NCBI GenBank assembly: GCA_963753615.1
Contig: CAVWCW010000007.1
Coordinates: 62,001-126,000 of the forward strand
Length of the DNA stretch: 64,000 nucleotides
From: CAVWCW01 sp963753615
Lineage (GTDB): Bacteria > Pseudomonadota > Gammaproteobacteria > Chromatiales > Chromatiaceae
Reading direction: 5' to 3'
This document shows positions 17,727-26,224 of the stretch, one piece after another (position 1 is the stretch's first letter; the number at the start of each line of letters is the position of its first letter). Below the pieces are notes generated by a model. The model made no database searches, was not told the origin of the DNA, and saw only the letters and a program-made list of their open reading frames with translations. The translations under genes and the position numbers were made by a program.

Positions 17727-18079
17727 CTGCAAGCTTTCGTGCGAAATACCAGTTCGGGGGCGAACTGGCGTCAAGACCCGGCCTTATGTACTCACCAGAG
17801 CCCAAGGTTTAGCAAACCCCGCCTTGGCGATGATCGGCGTTGGCTCAGTCGTTTTTCTGCTGGCAAACCGGTCGTTTGCAGCGAGTTTCCAAGCCGGCGC
17901 GGAGAACACCATCGAACTGCAATGGGGCAACAAAGCCCTGGCTTGGCGCCTTACCGCAGCCAAACGAGCTTCCGCTGATCCACCCAGATGGAGTAGCCCC
18001 GATGTGCTTCTAATTCCCGTCGGGCGATCCGGGGCTTCAATCCGCCGCAGCGGACATGGGCTGATGGTCGAGTTGCGCT
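17727..18079. other. Gap without a recognisable gene
   Basis: About 350 bases lie upstream of argG and downstream of the Met-rich membrane protein. Short plus-strand frames (for example around 17830-18080) have a hydrophobic start but no ribosome binding site or family resemblance. I see nothing supportable. Confidence 0.35.
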
Positions 18080-18661
18080 TTACCAGGGCGAAAAGCCCTT
18101 CATCATCGACATTGGCCGACTCATGTTGTTGACGTCGCGGGTCATCACGCCGGTGTTCATGGTCATTGCCTTCATCGACTGGTTCATCTCCGCGATATTC
18201 AGCAGCAACGGCTGCAGGGTGTTCATTTTCTCCGAAACCTCAACCATCGTCTGATGCATTCCGTGCATGGTCATCGCGATGCTCCCCGTATGCCCATCCA
18301 TATTGCCGATCTTGGCCACCATTTCCTCGATTTGTCGATCCATGTTTCCGACATTCGCGGACAGCGCTTGTACGCTAACGGACATGGAAGACAGGTTATC
18401 CGCCATCAGCGGATCGATACTCCGCGACATATCGTGCATATCCTCGGTCAGGCTATAGATCAGCCAGAAGCCGGAAACACCGAGGATTCCAAAAATGACC
18501 ATGGCCGGATATACCATCCGCTCCCAACGCCGGGCGCTGTCTTGGAAGTGGCGTGCGAAATCCGTAAGGGCGTTCTCCAGGCCAAGCAACGCCGACTGCT
18601 CCGAAGTTAAGGCCGCACCCGTTCCAGGTTCAGGGGGTTGATCGCTTTTGACGTCACTCAT
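18080..18661 (-). CDS. Met-rich single-span membrane protein with coiled coil
   Basis: The 193-aa protein has a cytoplasmic N-terminus of about 45 residues and one membrane helix (VYPAMVIFGILGVSGFWLIYSL, about 51-72). A long C-terminal region with heptad-like spacing is extraordinarily rich in Met and Asn (MHDMSRSIDPLM, IGNMDGH, MHGMHQTMVE, MNQSMKAMTMNTGVM). It ends with MSRPMSMMKGFSPW. I recall similar C-termini (PM-x-x-M-x-x-F-x-PW) in proteins of sulfur and nitrogen oxidisers misnamed translation initiation factor 2, but no function is known. Met-rich periplasmic segments can bind copper or protect against oxidants; that is inference. Confidence 0.75.
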   Translation of the reverse strand: MSDVKSDQPPEPGTGAALTSEQSALLGLENALTDFARHFQDSARRWERMVYPAMVIFGILGVSGFWLIYSLTEDMHDMSRSIDPLMADNLSSMSVSVQALSANVGNMDRQIEEMVAKIGNMDGHTGSIAMTMHGMHQTMVEVSEKMNTLQPLLLNIAEMNQSMKAMTMNTGVMTRDVNNMSRPMSMMKGFSPW

Positions 18662-19334
18662 TAATTTGACCTGTCTTTAAGGAGACGCTGAAACAAGCCA
18701 CCCATGGCGTTTGTTCAGCTCGGCTTTCGACAACGAAGTTTTGGAAAGCCATCATTTTCAGGCGGCTAGGCCGCCAAAAATGGCGGGCATCTTGTCCCGC
18801 ACCGGCAGCACAATAAAATCAGCGATCCCTTGAACTGAATCATTCAGCGCTTAGCCGGGGTGGAGCGGGCTTCGACCAAGGAAGCCGTCGCTGGGTTGGA
18901 CGCCCCCTGAATTCAACCGACAACCGTGCCCCAAAAAGGAGACGAAATCCAACCTTCCTGCAGGAGTATCCCCTGTTAGAGGGGCTCGGACAAGGGGATA
19001 ATACGGCGCCGATGGCAGCGACGAGCCGTGTCGAGTGCAAGCAGCGCACGCTCCCGGTTAAGCTGCAGGCGATGGTTCGCAGCGGTTTTCTTGTCCGCAT
19101 ACGCGGTTCAGGTTTCGCAGAATTGAAACGCTGGAAGCCGAATTTACGGCGCGACCGCTTTCCGCTTTGCCTTACGACGGCATTTGTGCGGAGCGTCGGC
19201 AGGCTGCCGGCATTGATCCACATCATCGCGTTTAGTGATTCTTGGCGGCATGATCCCAAAGTCGGGGATCTTTGCGGCCCTTTGCCAGGCTCAGGATTCT
19301 CCCAACCACGACCTCACAACAGGAGCAGGAAAGG
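18662..19334. other. Long gap, no recognisable gene
   Basis: These 673 bases lie between the divergent Met-rich membrane protein and Cys-rich secreted protein genes. A perfect hairpin GGCGGC-TAG-GCCGCC sits at 18761-18775 but has no T-run on the downstream side of either strand. Open frames on both strands (for example 18840-19259 minus and 19012-19338 plus) overlap each other, lack ribosome binding sites and resemble nothing known to me. Confidence 0.35.
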
Positions 19335-19709
19335 ATGAAGATGATCATTGGTGCGTTCGGACTCGTGGCAAGCCTTGGCTATGCCGGTGCAGCGCTGGCT
19401 GACGACAGCGGCTGCGTTGTCCATTACGTGCGGACGGCATGCCAGGGCCAAGAGGCGGTGTCGTTCAAGAAATGCGATGGGAAAGCCGAATGCGACAAGA
19501 CGAAACCGGCGGATTCGACCGAGGCCTGTGCTGCTGCGGCACTAAAGTCTTGCTCGAATTCCAGGCTCGACATCACCAAGTACAAACTCATTACGGCCAA
19601 GTACAACGGAGAGGCCCTGGTCGGTGGCTTCGATGCAGAAGGCAACGCAGACCCGGCAGGCGCGAACTTCTGCGACAAGAATCGCCCGGACCTGAATCAG
19701 TGCGAATGA
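19335..19709 (+). CDS. Cys-rich secreted protein (124 aa)
   Basis: The start at ATG 19335 has the strong site AGGAGCAGGAAAGG. The first 22 residues form a Sec signal peptide (MKMIIGAFGLVASLGYAGAALA). The mature part is small and polar with eight cysteines (CVVHYVRTAC, KKCDGKAEC, EACAAAALKSC, NFC, NQC), so it is probably disulfide-bonded in the periplasm or outside. I do not recognise the family. It is a single gene with long gaps on both sides. The earlier in-frame start at 19272 was rejected for lack of a ribosome binding site and because it would bury the signal peptide. Confidence 0.75.
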   Translation: MKMIIGAFGLVASLGYAGAALADDSGCVVHYVRTACQGQEAVSFKKCDGKAECDKTKPADSTEACAAAALKSCSNSRLDITKYKLITAKYNGEALVGGFDAEGNADPAGANFCDKNRPDLNQCE

Positions 19710-20129
19710 GTTGGCAATCAGGATAATCGAAAGTAGTACCCAAGGGTCGGCAGCCGCCACGGAGGGGCTAATGCCGGCCCACTGAAAACCGGCTTGTCAG
19801 GAACGCTCGCGATATTCCCCATATTTTGCGCAGGGAGCTAAGAGGTAGCAGTCGGGACCTGACCTGACAGTTCCCGGGTATGATGCAGTGTCTGTTAGGT
19901 GAGGCCCTGGCTGAATTTCTCTCCTGGCATACCTGCTTCCCATCCCTACAATGCAGTCATCTGCGGATTCCGGCGAAGATGCTCGGCCATATTAGCGGGC
20001 CGCGCCTAAAGTTGCAGCTGCTATTGAGAAGCTCTTCGAGCGGTCAGGCAAGCGCAGCGCTGGTGTCGTTTCCGTTTCGGGTGCGCGCGGGTTGAACCGC
20101 CCCCGTTCGATTTTCCGCTTGGGCAAAGC
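19710..20129. other. Gap without a recognisable gene
   Basis: These 420 bases separate the convergent secreted-protein and GGDEF/EAL genes. No hairpin with a T-run and no supportable gene was found. A short plus-strand frame (19880-20095) has neither a ribosome binding site nor recognisable content. Confidence 0.35.
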
Positions 20130-23100
20130 TCAAACGTTCCGGCGCGGCGGAGTCCCGACGGTCCCGCCTTCGGATTTCGGGCCGCTCTGCTGCGTATCCG
20201 TTTGCGGCTGCAGACTTTGGGTGGCCACAGGGAGGGCGAGGACCTCATCGGACCAAGGCGCTGGACGCCCGATGAAGTAGCCTTGGGCAAAGTCCACCCC
20301 AAAGCGCCTCAGGAGATCCAGGCATGCCTCCTGCTCGACAAATTCCGCCACCGTCTTCTTGCCCAGGCCGTTAGCGACCTCGGCCATTGCCTTTACCAGG
20401 AAACGATCGTCCGAATGCTTCGACAGGTTACGGATGAACGCCCCGTCGATCTTGATGTAGTCCACGGGCAACTGCTTGAGATAGGCGAAGGACGTAAAAC
20501 CGACGCCGAAGTCGTCCAAGGCAAACTGGCAGCCCAGTTCGGTGAGGGTTTCCACCGTTCGGCGGGCGGCGGTCATATCCGCGACCGCTGCTGTCTCGGT
20601 GATTTCCAGGATTACATGGCACGGATCGAGCCCGACTTCGCGAAGCAGACCGTCGAGAAACGGAAACAGGCTTGGGTCGCTGAAGGTGCCGCCGGAAAGG
20701 TTGATGGAGAACCGGATCTCTGGGTCCCGATCCACCACCTGCACCAGATGCCGGATTGCCTTGTTCAACACCCATTGGTCGATGCGGCGGATCTGTCCTG
20801 TCTGCTCCGCAACCGGAATGAACTGGCCAGGGAACTGCAGCTGAGCGCCGTCGCCGAGCATGCGCACCAGGACCTCGAAATGGTTTACCTGACCCGAACG
20901 GATATCCAGAATCGGCTGGTAGTGCAGGACAAAACCATCCGCGCCCAATGCGGCGTCGATGCGCTCCTTCCAGAGCATCCGGGTGTGCAGTCGCTCCCGG
21001 CTTTGGTCGGCGGCAGTGAATCGATGGTAGCCGCCGCGTCCTGTTTCCTTGGCTTGATACATGGCCATGTCGGCGTTGGCGAGCAGTTCCGGCACTGTGG
21101 TGCCATCCGCAGGAAACGTGGTGATGCCGGTGGTCAAGGAGATCCGGTAGCCCTGTTCGTCGAAGGAGAATTCCTGTTCGGCCAACCCGGCACTGATCTT
21201 CTCTACTATCCGCGAAGCATCCGAAGCCGTGGTATCGGCGAGGATAACCGCAAACTCGTCGCCACCCAGGCGGCCGAGAACATCCACTGCCCGCAGCGAG
21301 TGGCGAAGATATCCAGCGATTTGCACCATCAGTGCATCCCCCGCCTGATGGCCGCTGCTGTCGTTAATGTCCTTGAAGTGATCCACGTCCAGGTAAAGCA
21401 GCACGCCTGGGCGCCCGACGCGCAGCGATTCGGTCAAGGTCCGGTCCAGTTCCTGCTGGAAGCGGCGGCGATTATAGAGTTTCGTCAGGGGGTCATGATT
21501 CGCCAGCCAGGCGAGACGGTTTTCCGCCTGCTTTCGCTTGGTCAGGTCAAGGGCCACGGAAAGGATCTGGGGATCGTCCTCCCGCGTCTGCTCCAGGCGC
21601 GAATGCACCCAGCCGAGAGTCAGTCGGCTGCCATCGGCGCCGCAAAGCAACGCCTCGTGCCGGATTGTCCGCAGTTCCCCCATGACCAAGGCGTGAAATT
21701 CGCGCTCCAGGTCCGGGTGGTCTTCGAGGTCGCAGATCAGTTCGAGGTAGGACTTGCCGAGCAGTTCCTTCGACGGCAAACCGATGGTTCGCTTGGCATA
21801 GGGATTGGCGAAGGTAATGTTCAGATCCGGCCCCTGGGTCAGCACCAGGACATCGGTCGCATCCATCAGGCCGGTAACGAAATCGCGCTGGGACTGGAGT
21901 TCCTGAATGCGCTCGGACACTTGATTTTCCAAGGATTCCAGCTGATGCGAGAGTCCGATCGCCGTATTCTTCAGCAGATCGATTTCATCCCCCAGCAAAC
22001 CCGACTTGACCTCCCTCGTCAGCCGTTGGCGGGCGGTCCCGAAGCCCCGGTCTGCCAGTACCGGAAGTATCTGGGAAATGCGATTGAGCCGAACCATGGG
22101 CTCCCAGAGCGTGGTTGCCAAGAGCAGCACCGAAAGGATCACGCCAAGCGCGCTGGTCAACAGGCTCTTGCGTTTCGCCGCCTCAATCGCGTCAATCGAT
22201 GCGGTGATATCGTCGATGGCGATCCAGTAAGGGCCACGGGTGGAACTCCGCCGCTCGAGCGGCAGCACACGCACCTCGTATACCCGCCCATCCTGGCGCA
22301 CATGCTGGTTCCCCCCGAGTATCTGTTCCAGGGGCACCCGAGAAGCCAATTCGGTGATCACGGACTGGTTGGCGCTCTTGTTGCTGAGCGCAGCTACATG
22401 CACCCCCCAGGCTGCAATGGCGAACGCCTCCTCTGCATGGTGGCCCCGGTGGTCGGCCGGTAGCAAGATCCCGGTGTCGACCCCGGTAATACGGCTGACG
22501 CTGGCTACGATGTCGCTCATCGGGGTTTGCAAAACCATGATTAGCCGGTTCTGGTTCGCCAGAGCGGGAAGCGATGCCATCAAACTACATTCCCCGCCGA
22601 TGCAGACCAGGTCGGCGATCGGCTGCAGGGTGCGACCGACCCGTTCGACCTGAGTCCGCAAGACAGCCTCAGCCTCGCCGTATTCCTCGCCACCGCCCCA
22701 GGCCAGCATCGGCTCTCCATGCTCGGAGAAGATGAGAAACCGGTCGATCCCAAGGTCGAAACGAAACGTCGGCCAGTGGCGTTCGAGGGCCTGGTTGATC
22801 GCGGGCACGGAACCGGTATCCAGCGCCTCCGTTATCCCGCTCAGGCGGGGGATCAGATCGCCGGCGAGGATCAGAGACTGACCTTTGAACTGAACAATGG
22901 CCCGCAACTCTTCGTCGTAGCGCTGATGAAGCGCGAGCCGTTGTTGCTTGAACTGTTCCGATTGGTCGATATAGGCGATCAGGGAAAGGCTGATGTTTAC
23001 CGCCACCAGGGCCAAGCTGACCACGAGTGCCGACTTCCATTTGAGGCTGAGGAAGAACCTGCTGCGCGAAAAATTTTCGGGGCTGGTTAGCAGCGGCTCG

Positions 23101-23168
23101 GCGGACAAGGCCTGGCTGGCATTGCCCGACGCCTCGGGATGTCTCCGGTTTTCAGACGAATTGCTCAT
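20130..23168 (-). CDS. Membrane sensor with PAS, GGDEF and EAL domains
   Basis: A 1012-aa c-di-GMP protein with a membrane helix (about 44-68), a periplasmic sensor domain (about 70-330) and a second helix (LLTSALGVILSVLLLATTLW, about 335-355). A HAMP-like/coiled linker, a PAS domain (about 430-550), GGDEF (intact LGGDEF, 635-639) and EAL (about 740-980) follow. The EAL domain reads EVL but keeps INLSG, EITET, DDFG, IKIDG and AEFVE, so both synthesis and hydrolysis are possible. It is the last gene of an operon with a porin and a periplasmic binding protein, eight bases downstream of the latter. The binding protein may feed its periplasmic domain. Confidence 0.9.
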   Translation of the reverse strand: MSNSSENRRHPEASGNASQALSAEPLLTSPENFSRSRFFLSLKWKSALVVSLALVAVNISLSLIAYIDQSEQFKQQRLALHQRYDEELRAIVQFKGQSLILAGDLIPRLSGITEALDTGSVPAINQALERHWPTFRFDLGIDRFLIFSEHGEPMLAWGGGEEYGEAEAVLRTQVERVGRTLQPIADLVCIGGECSLMASLPALANQNRLIMVLQTPMSDIVASVSRITGVDTGILLPADHRGHHAEEAFAIAAWGVHVAALSNKSANQSVITELASRVPLEQILGGNQHVRQDGRVYEVRVLPLERRSSTRGPYWIAIDDITASIDAIEAAKRKSLLTSALGVILSVLLLATTLWEPMVRLNRISQILPVLADRGFGTARQRLTREVKSGLLGDEIDLLKNTAIGLSHQLESLENQVSERIQELQSQRDFVTGLMDATDVLVLTQGPDLNITFANPYAKRTIGLPSKELLGKSYLELICDLEDHPDLEREFHALVMGELRTIRHEALLCGADGSRLTLGWVHSRLEQTREDDPQILSVALDLTKRKQAENRLAWLANHDPLTKLYNRRRFQQELDRTLTESLRVGRPGVLLYLDVDHFKDINDSSGHQAGDALMVQIAGYLRHSLRAVDVLGRLGGDEFAVILADTTASDASRIVEKISAGLAEQEFSFDEQGYRISLTTGITTFPADGTTVPELLANADMAMYQAKETGRGGYHRFTAADQSRERLHTRMLWKERIDAALGADGFVLHYQPILDIRSGQVNHFEVLVRMLGDGAQLQFPGQFIPVAEQTGQIRRIDQWVLNKAIRHLVQVVDRDPEIRFSINLSGGTFSDPSLFPFLDGLLREVGLDPCHVILEITETAAVADMTAARRTVETLTELGCQFALDDFGVGFTSFAYLKQLPVDYIKIDGAFIRNLSKHSDDRFLVKAMAEVANGLGKKTVAEFVEQEACLDLLRRFGVDFAQGYFIGRPAPWSDEVLALPVATQSLQPQTDTQQSGPKSEGGTVGTPPRRNV

Positions 23169-23176
23169 GCTGCCGG

Positions 23177-23602
23177 CTATTCGACACGTAGAACCTGCAC
23201 CTGCTCGGAATTTGGGTCACCCGGAAGATACCCGATTGCGCCGGGTGTTGCAGCGACCAATGCTCTCATCTCCTCCTCGGAAGATACTTGGACCGGCGCT
23301 TGCCCGGCACCGGAAAAAACCAGCCGATCCCAACTACGCTGCAATTGATGGGGCAGGACATGGAGCACGTCGGTGCAGAAACGGCGATGAGCGTCTTCGT
23401 CGCGCTCGAAAACAAACACGCGCACCAGCGAACCGTCACCCCATTTTCTGTGGCGCATGCCGAAAATGGCCCGCAGCCCATTCAGCGAGATGTTGGCCTG
23501 CTCGACATTTGGGTTGACGATCACTGTCGGCCGCGACTCGCCGCTAGCCGGGATCCCCAGCAGCACCAGGCAGATCAGCAGGAGACGGTATGCCGATCTC
23601 AC
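23177..23602 (-). CDS. PstS-like periplasmic binding protein (PBP-like, 141 aa)
   Basis: From GTG 23602 the product has a signal peptide (RLLLICLVLLGIPASGES). A short phosphate-type binding fold follows: TVIVNPNVEQANISLNGLRAIFGMRHRKWGDGS, then DVLHVLPHQLQRSWDRLVFSG, then LVAATPGAIGYLPG. The last block is typical of the small PstS-like proteins found beside sensor GGDEF proteins. The ligand is unknown. It begins two bases after the porin stop and ends eight bases before the GGDEF/EAL sensor gene, so the three form one operon. The upstream extension to 23881 is a shadow of the porin gene. Confidence 0.82.
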   Translation of the reverse strand: MRSAYRLLLICLVLLGIPASGESRPTVIVNPNVEQANISLNGLRAIFGMRHRKWGDGSLVRVFVFERDEDAHRRFCTDVLHVLPHQLQRSWDRLVFSGAGQAPVQVSSEEEMRALVAATPGAIGYLPGDPNSEQVQVLRVE

Positions 23603-23604
23603 GG

Positions 23605-24849
23605 TCAGAACCTGTATGAGATCAGGCCGGCGACGATGTTCCAGCGTCGCGTGGCGGAACTGCGGTCGGGGTTGTCCGCCGGCGGCAGAATAAACACGCC
23701 ATCCACATGATGGAATTCCGCGCGTAACATGAGCCGCCTGGTAGGATCCCAACGCACGCCAAACGTCCAGTCTTTGGAGAAGCGCTCGTAGGATGGCCTC
23801 CCGGTGCGGGCCTGGTATTCGCTCCCATTGCGATCGTTCCGGTCGGCATAGCTGGCATCGTAGCGCAGCATAACCTCCCATCTTGGCGTCAGCCGATAAG
23901 TGCCCTCTAGGTAGTAGCCCTCACCCTCCACGTCTCGATCCCGGGGCGGACCGAACCCCTTCAACTCGGCCCTTCTCAGGGCGTATTCGGAGGTCAATCC
24001 GAAACGCTCGCCGCTGTACTGAAAAGACAATACGCTGGGTCTGAAGTCGAAGCTGCCCGCGGCAATGGGGTCGCCGTTGCCGGGCTTGTAATCGGCATCA
24101 CCACCCGCATGGGTGAAGGCCAATCGGTAACGGCCCTCGTCCAGTTCGTACATCAGGCGCAGGATATAGGAGGTGTTGGCATCCAATTCGCCTTTGACAT
24201 TCTTCCCACCGCCGATGACCTGATCGGTGAAATCATCGTTGTATCTGGGCCGGTAAACGCCGGCGTTCAGCCTTAGACTGCCGTGATCGCTTGCGTGCTC
24301 GCCGCGCAGATAGGCCCCGTCGCCGGAGATCATCCGGCTCCTGATTCGCTCCGGATAGACCGACTGGGGGAGAAAGATGCCGTTACGGGTGAAAGGCACG
24401 TCACGGGTTTCGTTGAACAGGCCAAACGGGTTCTTCACCCGCCCGAGACTGAGGTTGTAGCGGTAGCTTTCGCCGGAGAGGAAACTGTAATCGGCAAAGG
24501 CATAGTCGACCTGCAGGGGGTTGTCTGCGTCGCTGTTACCCGCCTTGCTGTAAAGCAATTGCCCGCTGACCAGAAGATCTGGGTGGATCAGCCAGGACCC
24601 GTTAAGCCCCGCCCCACGGTAGTCGAAGTCGATCGCATCGTCGGTGTCGCCGAAGAAGTTGTTGTCGGAGGTATAAATCGCCGTCTGAGTCAGGAAGCCG
24701 TGGATCTGAAATCGGCCGGGATCCTCGGATAGCGCGGCAGCAGCCGTCGGCCCGGCGGAACCGCCACTCAGCAGACAACTCATTATCAAAATGGGGAGAA
24801 AGCGCCGGCGCTTGCGGGAAGCGGTCTCGAAAGCTTTATTTTTTTGCAT
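23605..24849 (-). CDS. Outer membrane porin-like beta-barrel protein
   Basis: The 414-aa exported protein has a basic start, a hydrophobic signal segment (FLPILIMSCLLSGGSAG) and a mature region of alternating strands. These include IHGFLTQTAIYTSDNNFFG and LSLGRVKNPFGLFNETRDVPFTRNG, and the protein ends with the aromatic terminus of outer membrane barrels (GLISYRF). It resembles the porin-like proteins often encoded before PBP/GGDEF sensors. Cargo is unknown; the following PstS-like protein suggests an anion, but that is inference. It is the first gene of the three-gene operon. Confidence 0.82.
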   Translation of the reverse strand: MQKNKAFETASRKRRRFLPILIMSCLLSGGSAGPTAAAALSEDPGRFQIHGFLTQTAIYTSDNNFFGDTDDAIDFDYRGAGLNGSWLIHPDLLVSGQLLYSKAGNSDADNPLQVDYAFADYSFLSGESYRYNLSLGRVKNPFGLFNETRDVPFTRNGIFLPQSVYPERIRSRMISGDGAYLRGEHASDHGSLRLNAGVYRPRYNDDFTDQVIGGGKNVKGELDANTSYILRLMYELDEGRYRLAFTHAGGDADYKPGNGDPIAAGSFDFRPSVLSFQYSGERFGLTSEYALRRAELKGFGPPRDRDVEGEGYYLEGTYRLTPRWEVMLRYDASYADRNDRNGSEYQARTGRPSYERFSKDWTFGVRWDPTRRLMLRAEFHHVDGVFILPPADNPDRSSATRRWNIVAGLISYRF

Positions 24850-25424
24850 TCGAATCAGGGCCTTGACAAGCCCGACCCCGGGAGTGGTTTAAAAAAGAGG
24901 GGCGGCCGCACGCGCCTGATTCTACTAAGATTCCCTAACCCTGGCCACCGCAAAGCCGGGGCAAGCGAGCGGGGCAAGCGCTTCTCGTGCGAAGCTACAC
25001 CACGAAATCGACCTGGCGCTCGGGACGGGACCGCATGGCGCCGAAGTACGCGTGTCCGCCTGGCCATGGCTATTGGCCGAGACCAGCCGAGCGTTGCCGG
25101 CCCGGCGGCCGGCGCAGACCAGCGCCGGTTCAGCCTGGAAAGAGCCGTTGACCGCTCCATTTCGACAGTACGGGACTGAATTGGAGCAACAAGCCTTCGA
25201 TCTATCGCTGCATCGATTCGGTGATCCAGCCAACGGTGCGCATGGCACGCTTGCGGCGGCGTATGGTCCGGTCTTGTTCCAGACGGAACCTGACATTTCC
25301 CACATCCCTGTGGGTCGCTGCGTTGCAACGCCTTGGAATAGCTAGGCTATTCCGCGTCTTTGCGCCTTGCCCTGCACCCCCGCGCAAGCACAGCCTCCAC
25401 CCCGTCCAACGGCTCTTTCTCGGT
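24850..25424. other. Gap without a recognisable gene
   Basis: These 575 bases lie between the porin operon start and the end of the pyruvate dehydrogenase operon. Overlapping frames on both strands (24855-25345) show Arg/Ala/Pro composition typical of non-coding GC-rich DNA, with no ribosome binding site and no family resemblance. It should hold the porin promoter, but no convincing -35/-10 pair is visible. Confidence 0.35.
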
Positions 25425-26207
25425 TCAATCTTTCCCGAGAAAAGCGATGAGGGCCTGCAGAAAGGCCTCCGGCTGCTCCGCATAAACCCAGTGCCCGGCC
25501 CCCGGCACCATGCGCAGCCGGGCCAAGGGAAAGCGTTCACGGATCGCACCGGCGTGCTCCGGCTGCACATAGGCCGAGGCGCCCCCGTAGATGAACAAGG
25601 CGGGCCCGGGGAATTGACGGCCCGGAGCGGATGGAAAATCCATGAGATCGGGCATGGCGCGAATCAGACCATCAAGGTGCATACGCCAGCGCCAGCGCCC
25701 TTGCTCTTTAACAAGATTTTGCAAAAGGTACTGGCGCAGGCCGGGATCTTCGAGATGGCCCGCCAGTTGTCGATCCGCCTGCTGGCGGTTGTCCAGACGC
25801 GCCAGGTCCAGCCCCTGCAGGGCGTCGATCATTGTCTGGAAGCGATGGTCATAGCGCACCGGCGCTATGTCCACCACCACCAGGCCGCGCACCAATTCCG
25901 GCGCCTGCAGCGCCAGTTGCATGGCCACCTTGCCACCCAGGCTATGGCCCACCAGATCCGCCGCCCCCAGTTCCAGGCGCTGAATCAGGGCCGTCAGATC
26001 GGCCGCCATCAGCGGGTAATCCATCTGTTGGCTGTGGGGGGAACGGCCGTGGTTGCGCAGGTCCGGCACGACCACCCGAAAACCGCGCTCCAAGGTTCGA
26101 GCGATGCTGTGCCAATTGGCCGAAGAACCCAGCAGGCCGTGCAGCAACAACAGCGGGCGGGATCCGGAATCGCCGTAGCTGCGGAAATGGAGTTGCAGCG
26201 AGGACAC
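25425..26207 (-). CDS. Alpha/beta hydrolase (YbfF-like esterase)
   Basis: A 260-aa alpha/beta hydrolase with the oxyanion segment LLLHGLLGSSANW, DLRNHGRSPHS, the nucleophile elbow GHSLGG (Ser89) and the catalytic His in VPGAGHWVYAEQP. This pattern is close to E. coli YbfF, an acyl-thioesterase/esterase. The natural substrate is not predictable. It starts 17 bases after the lpdA stop and is probably the last gene of the pyruvate dehydrogenase transcript. Confidence 0.88.
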   Translation of the reverse strand: MSSLQLHFRSYGDSGSRPLLLLHGLLGSSANWHSIARTLERGFRVVVPDLRNHGRSPHSQQMDYPLMAADLTALIQRLELGAADLVGHSLGGKVAMQLALQAPELVRGLVVVDIAPVRYDHRFQTMIDALQGLDLARLDNRQQADRQLAGHLEDPGLRQYLLQNLVKEQGRWRWRMHLDGLIRAMPDLMDFPSAPGRQFPGPALFIYGGASAYVQPEHAGAIRERFPLARLRMVPGAGHWVYAEQPEAFLQALIAFLGKD

Positions 26208-26224
26208 CAGCGCCCGGCGGCCGA

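Noticed and set aside
18761..18775. Hairpin GGCGGC-TAG-GCCGCC as a terminator
   Set aside because: Neither strand has a T-run after the stem and no gene ends close by.
20202..22463. A 753-codon plus-strand frame opposite the GGDEF/EAL sensor gene
   Set aside because: It lies wholly antisense to a protein with clear PAS, GGDEF and EAL motifs and shows no family resemblance; it is a GC-driven open frame.
24855..25345. Possible gene or transposase remnant in the gap upstream of the porin operon
   Set aside because: Frames on both strands overlap, have random-looking composition and no start signals. No inverted terminal repeats or transposase motifs are visible.
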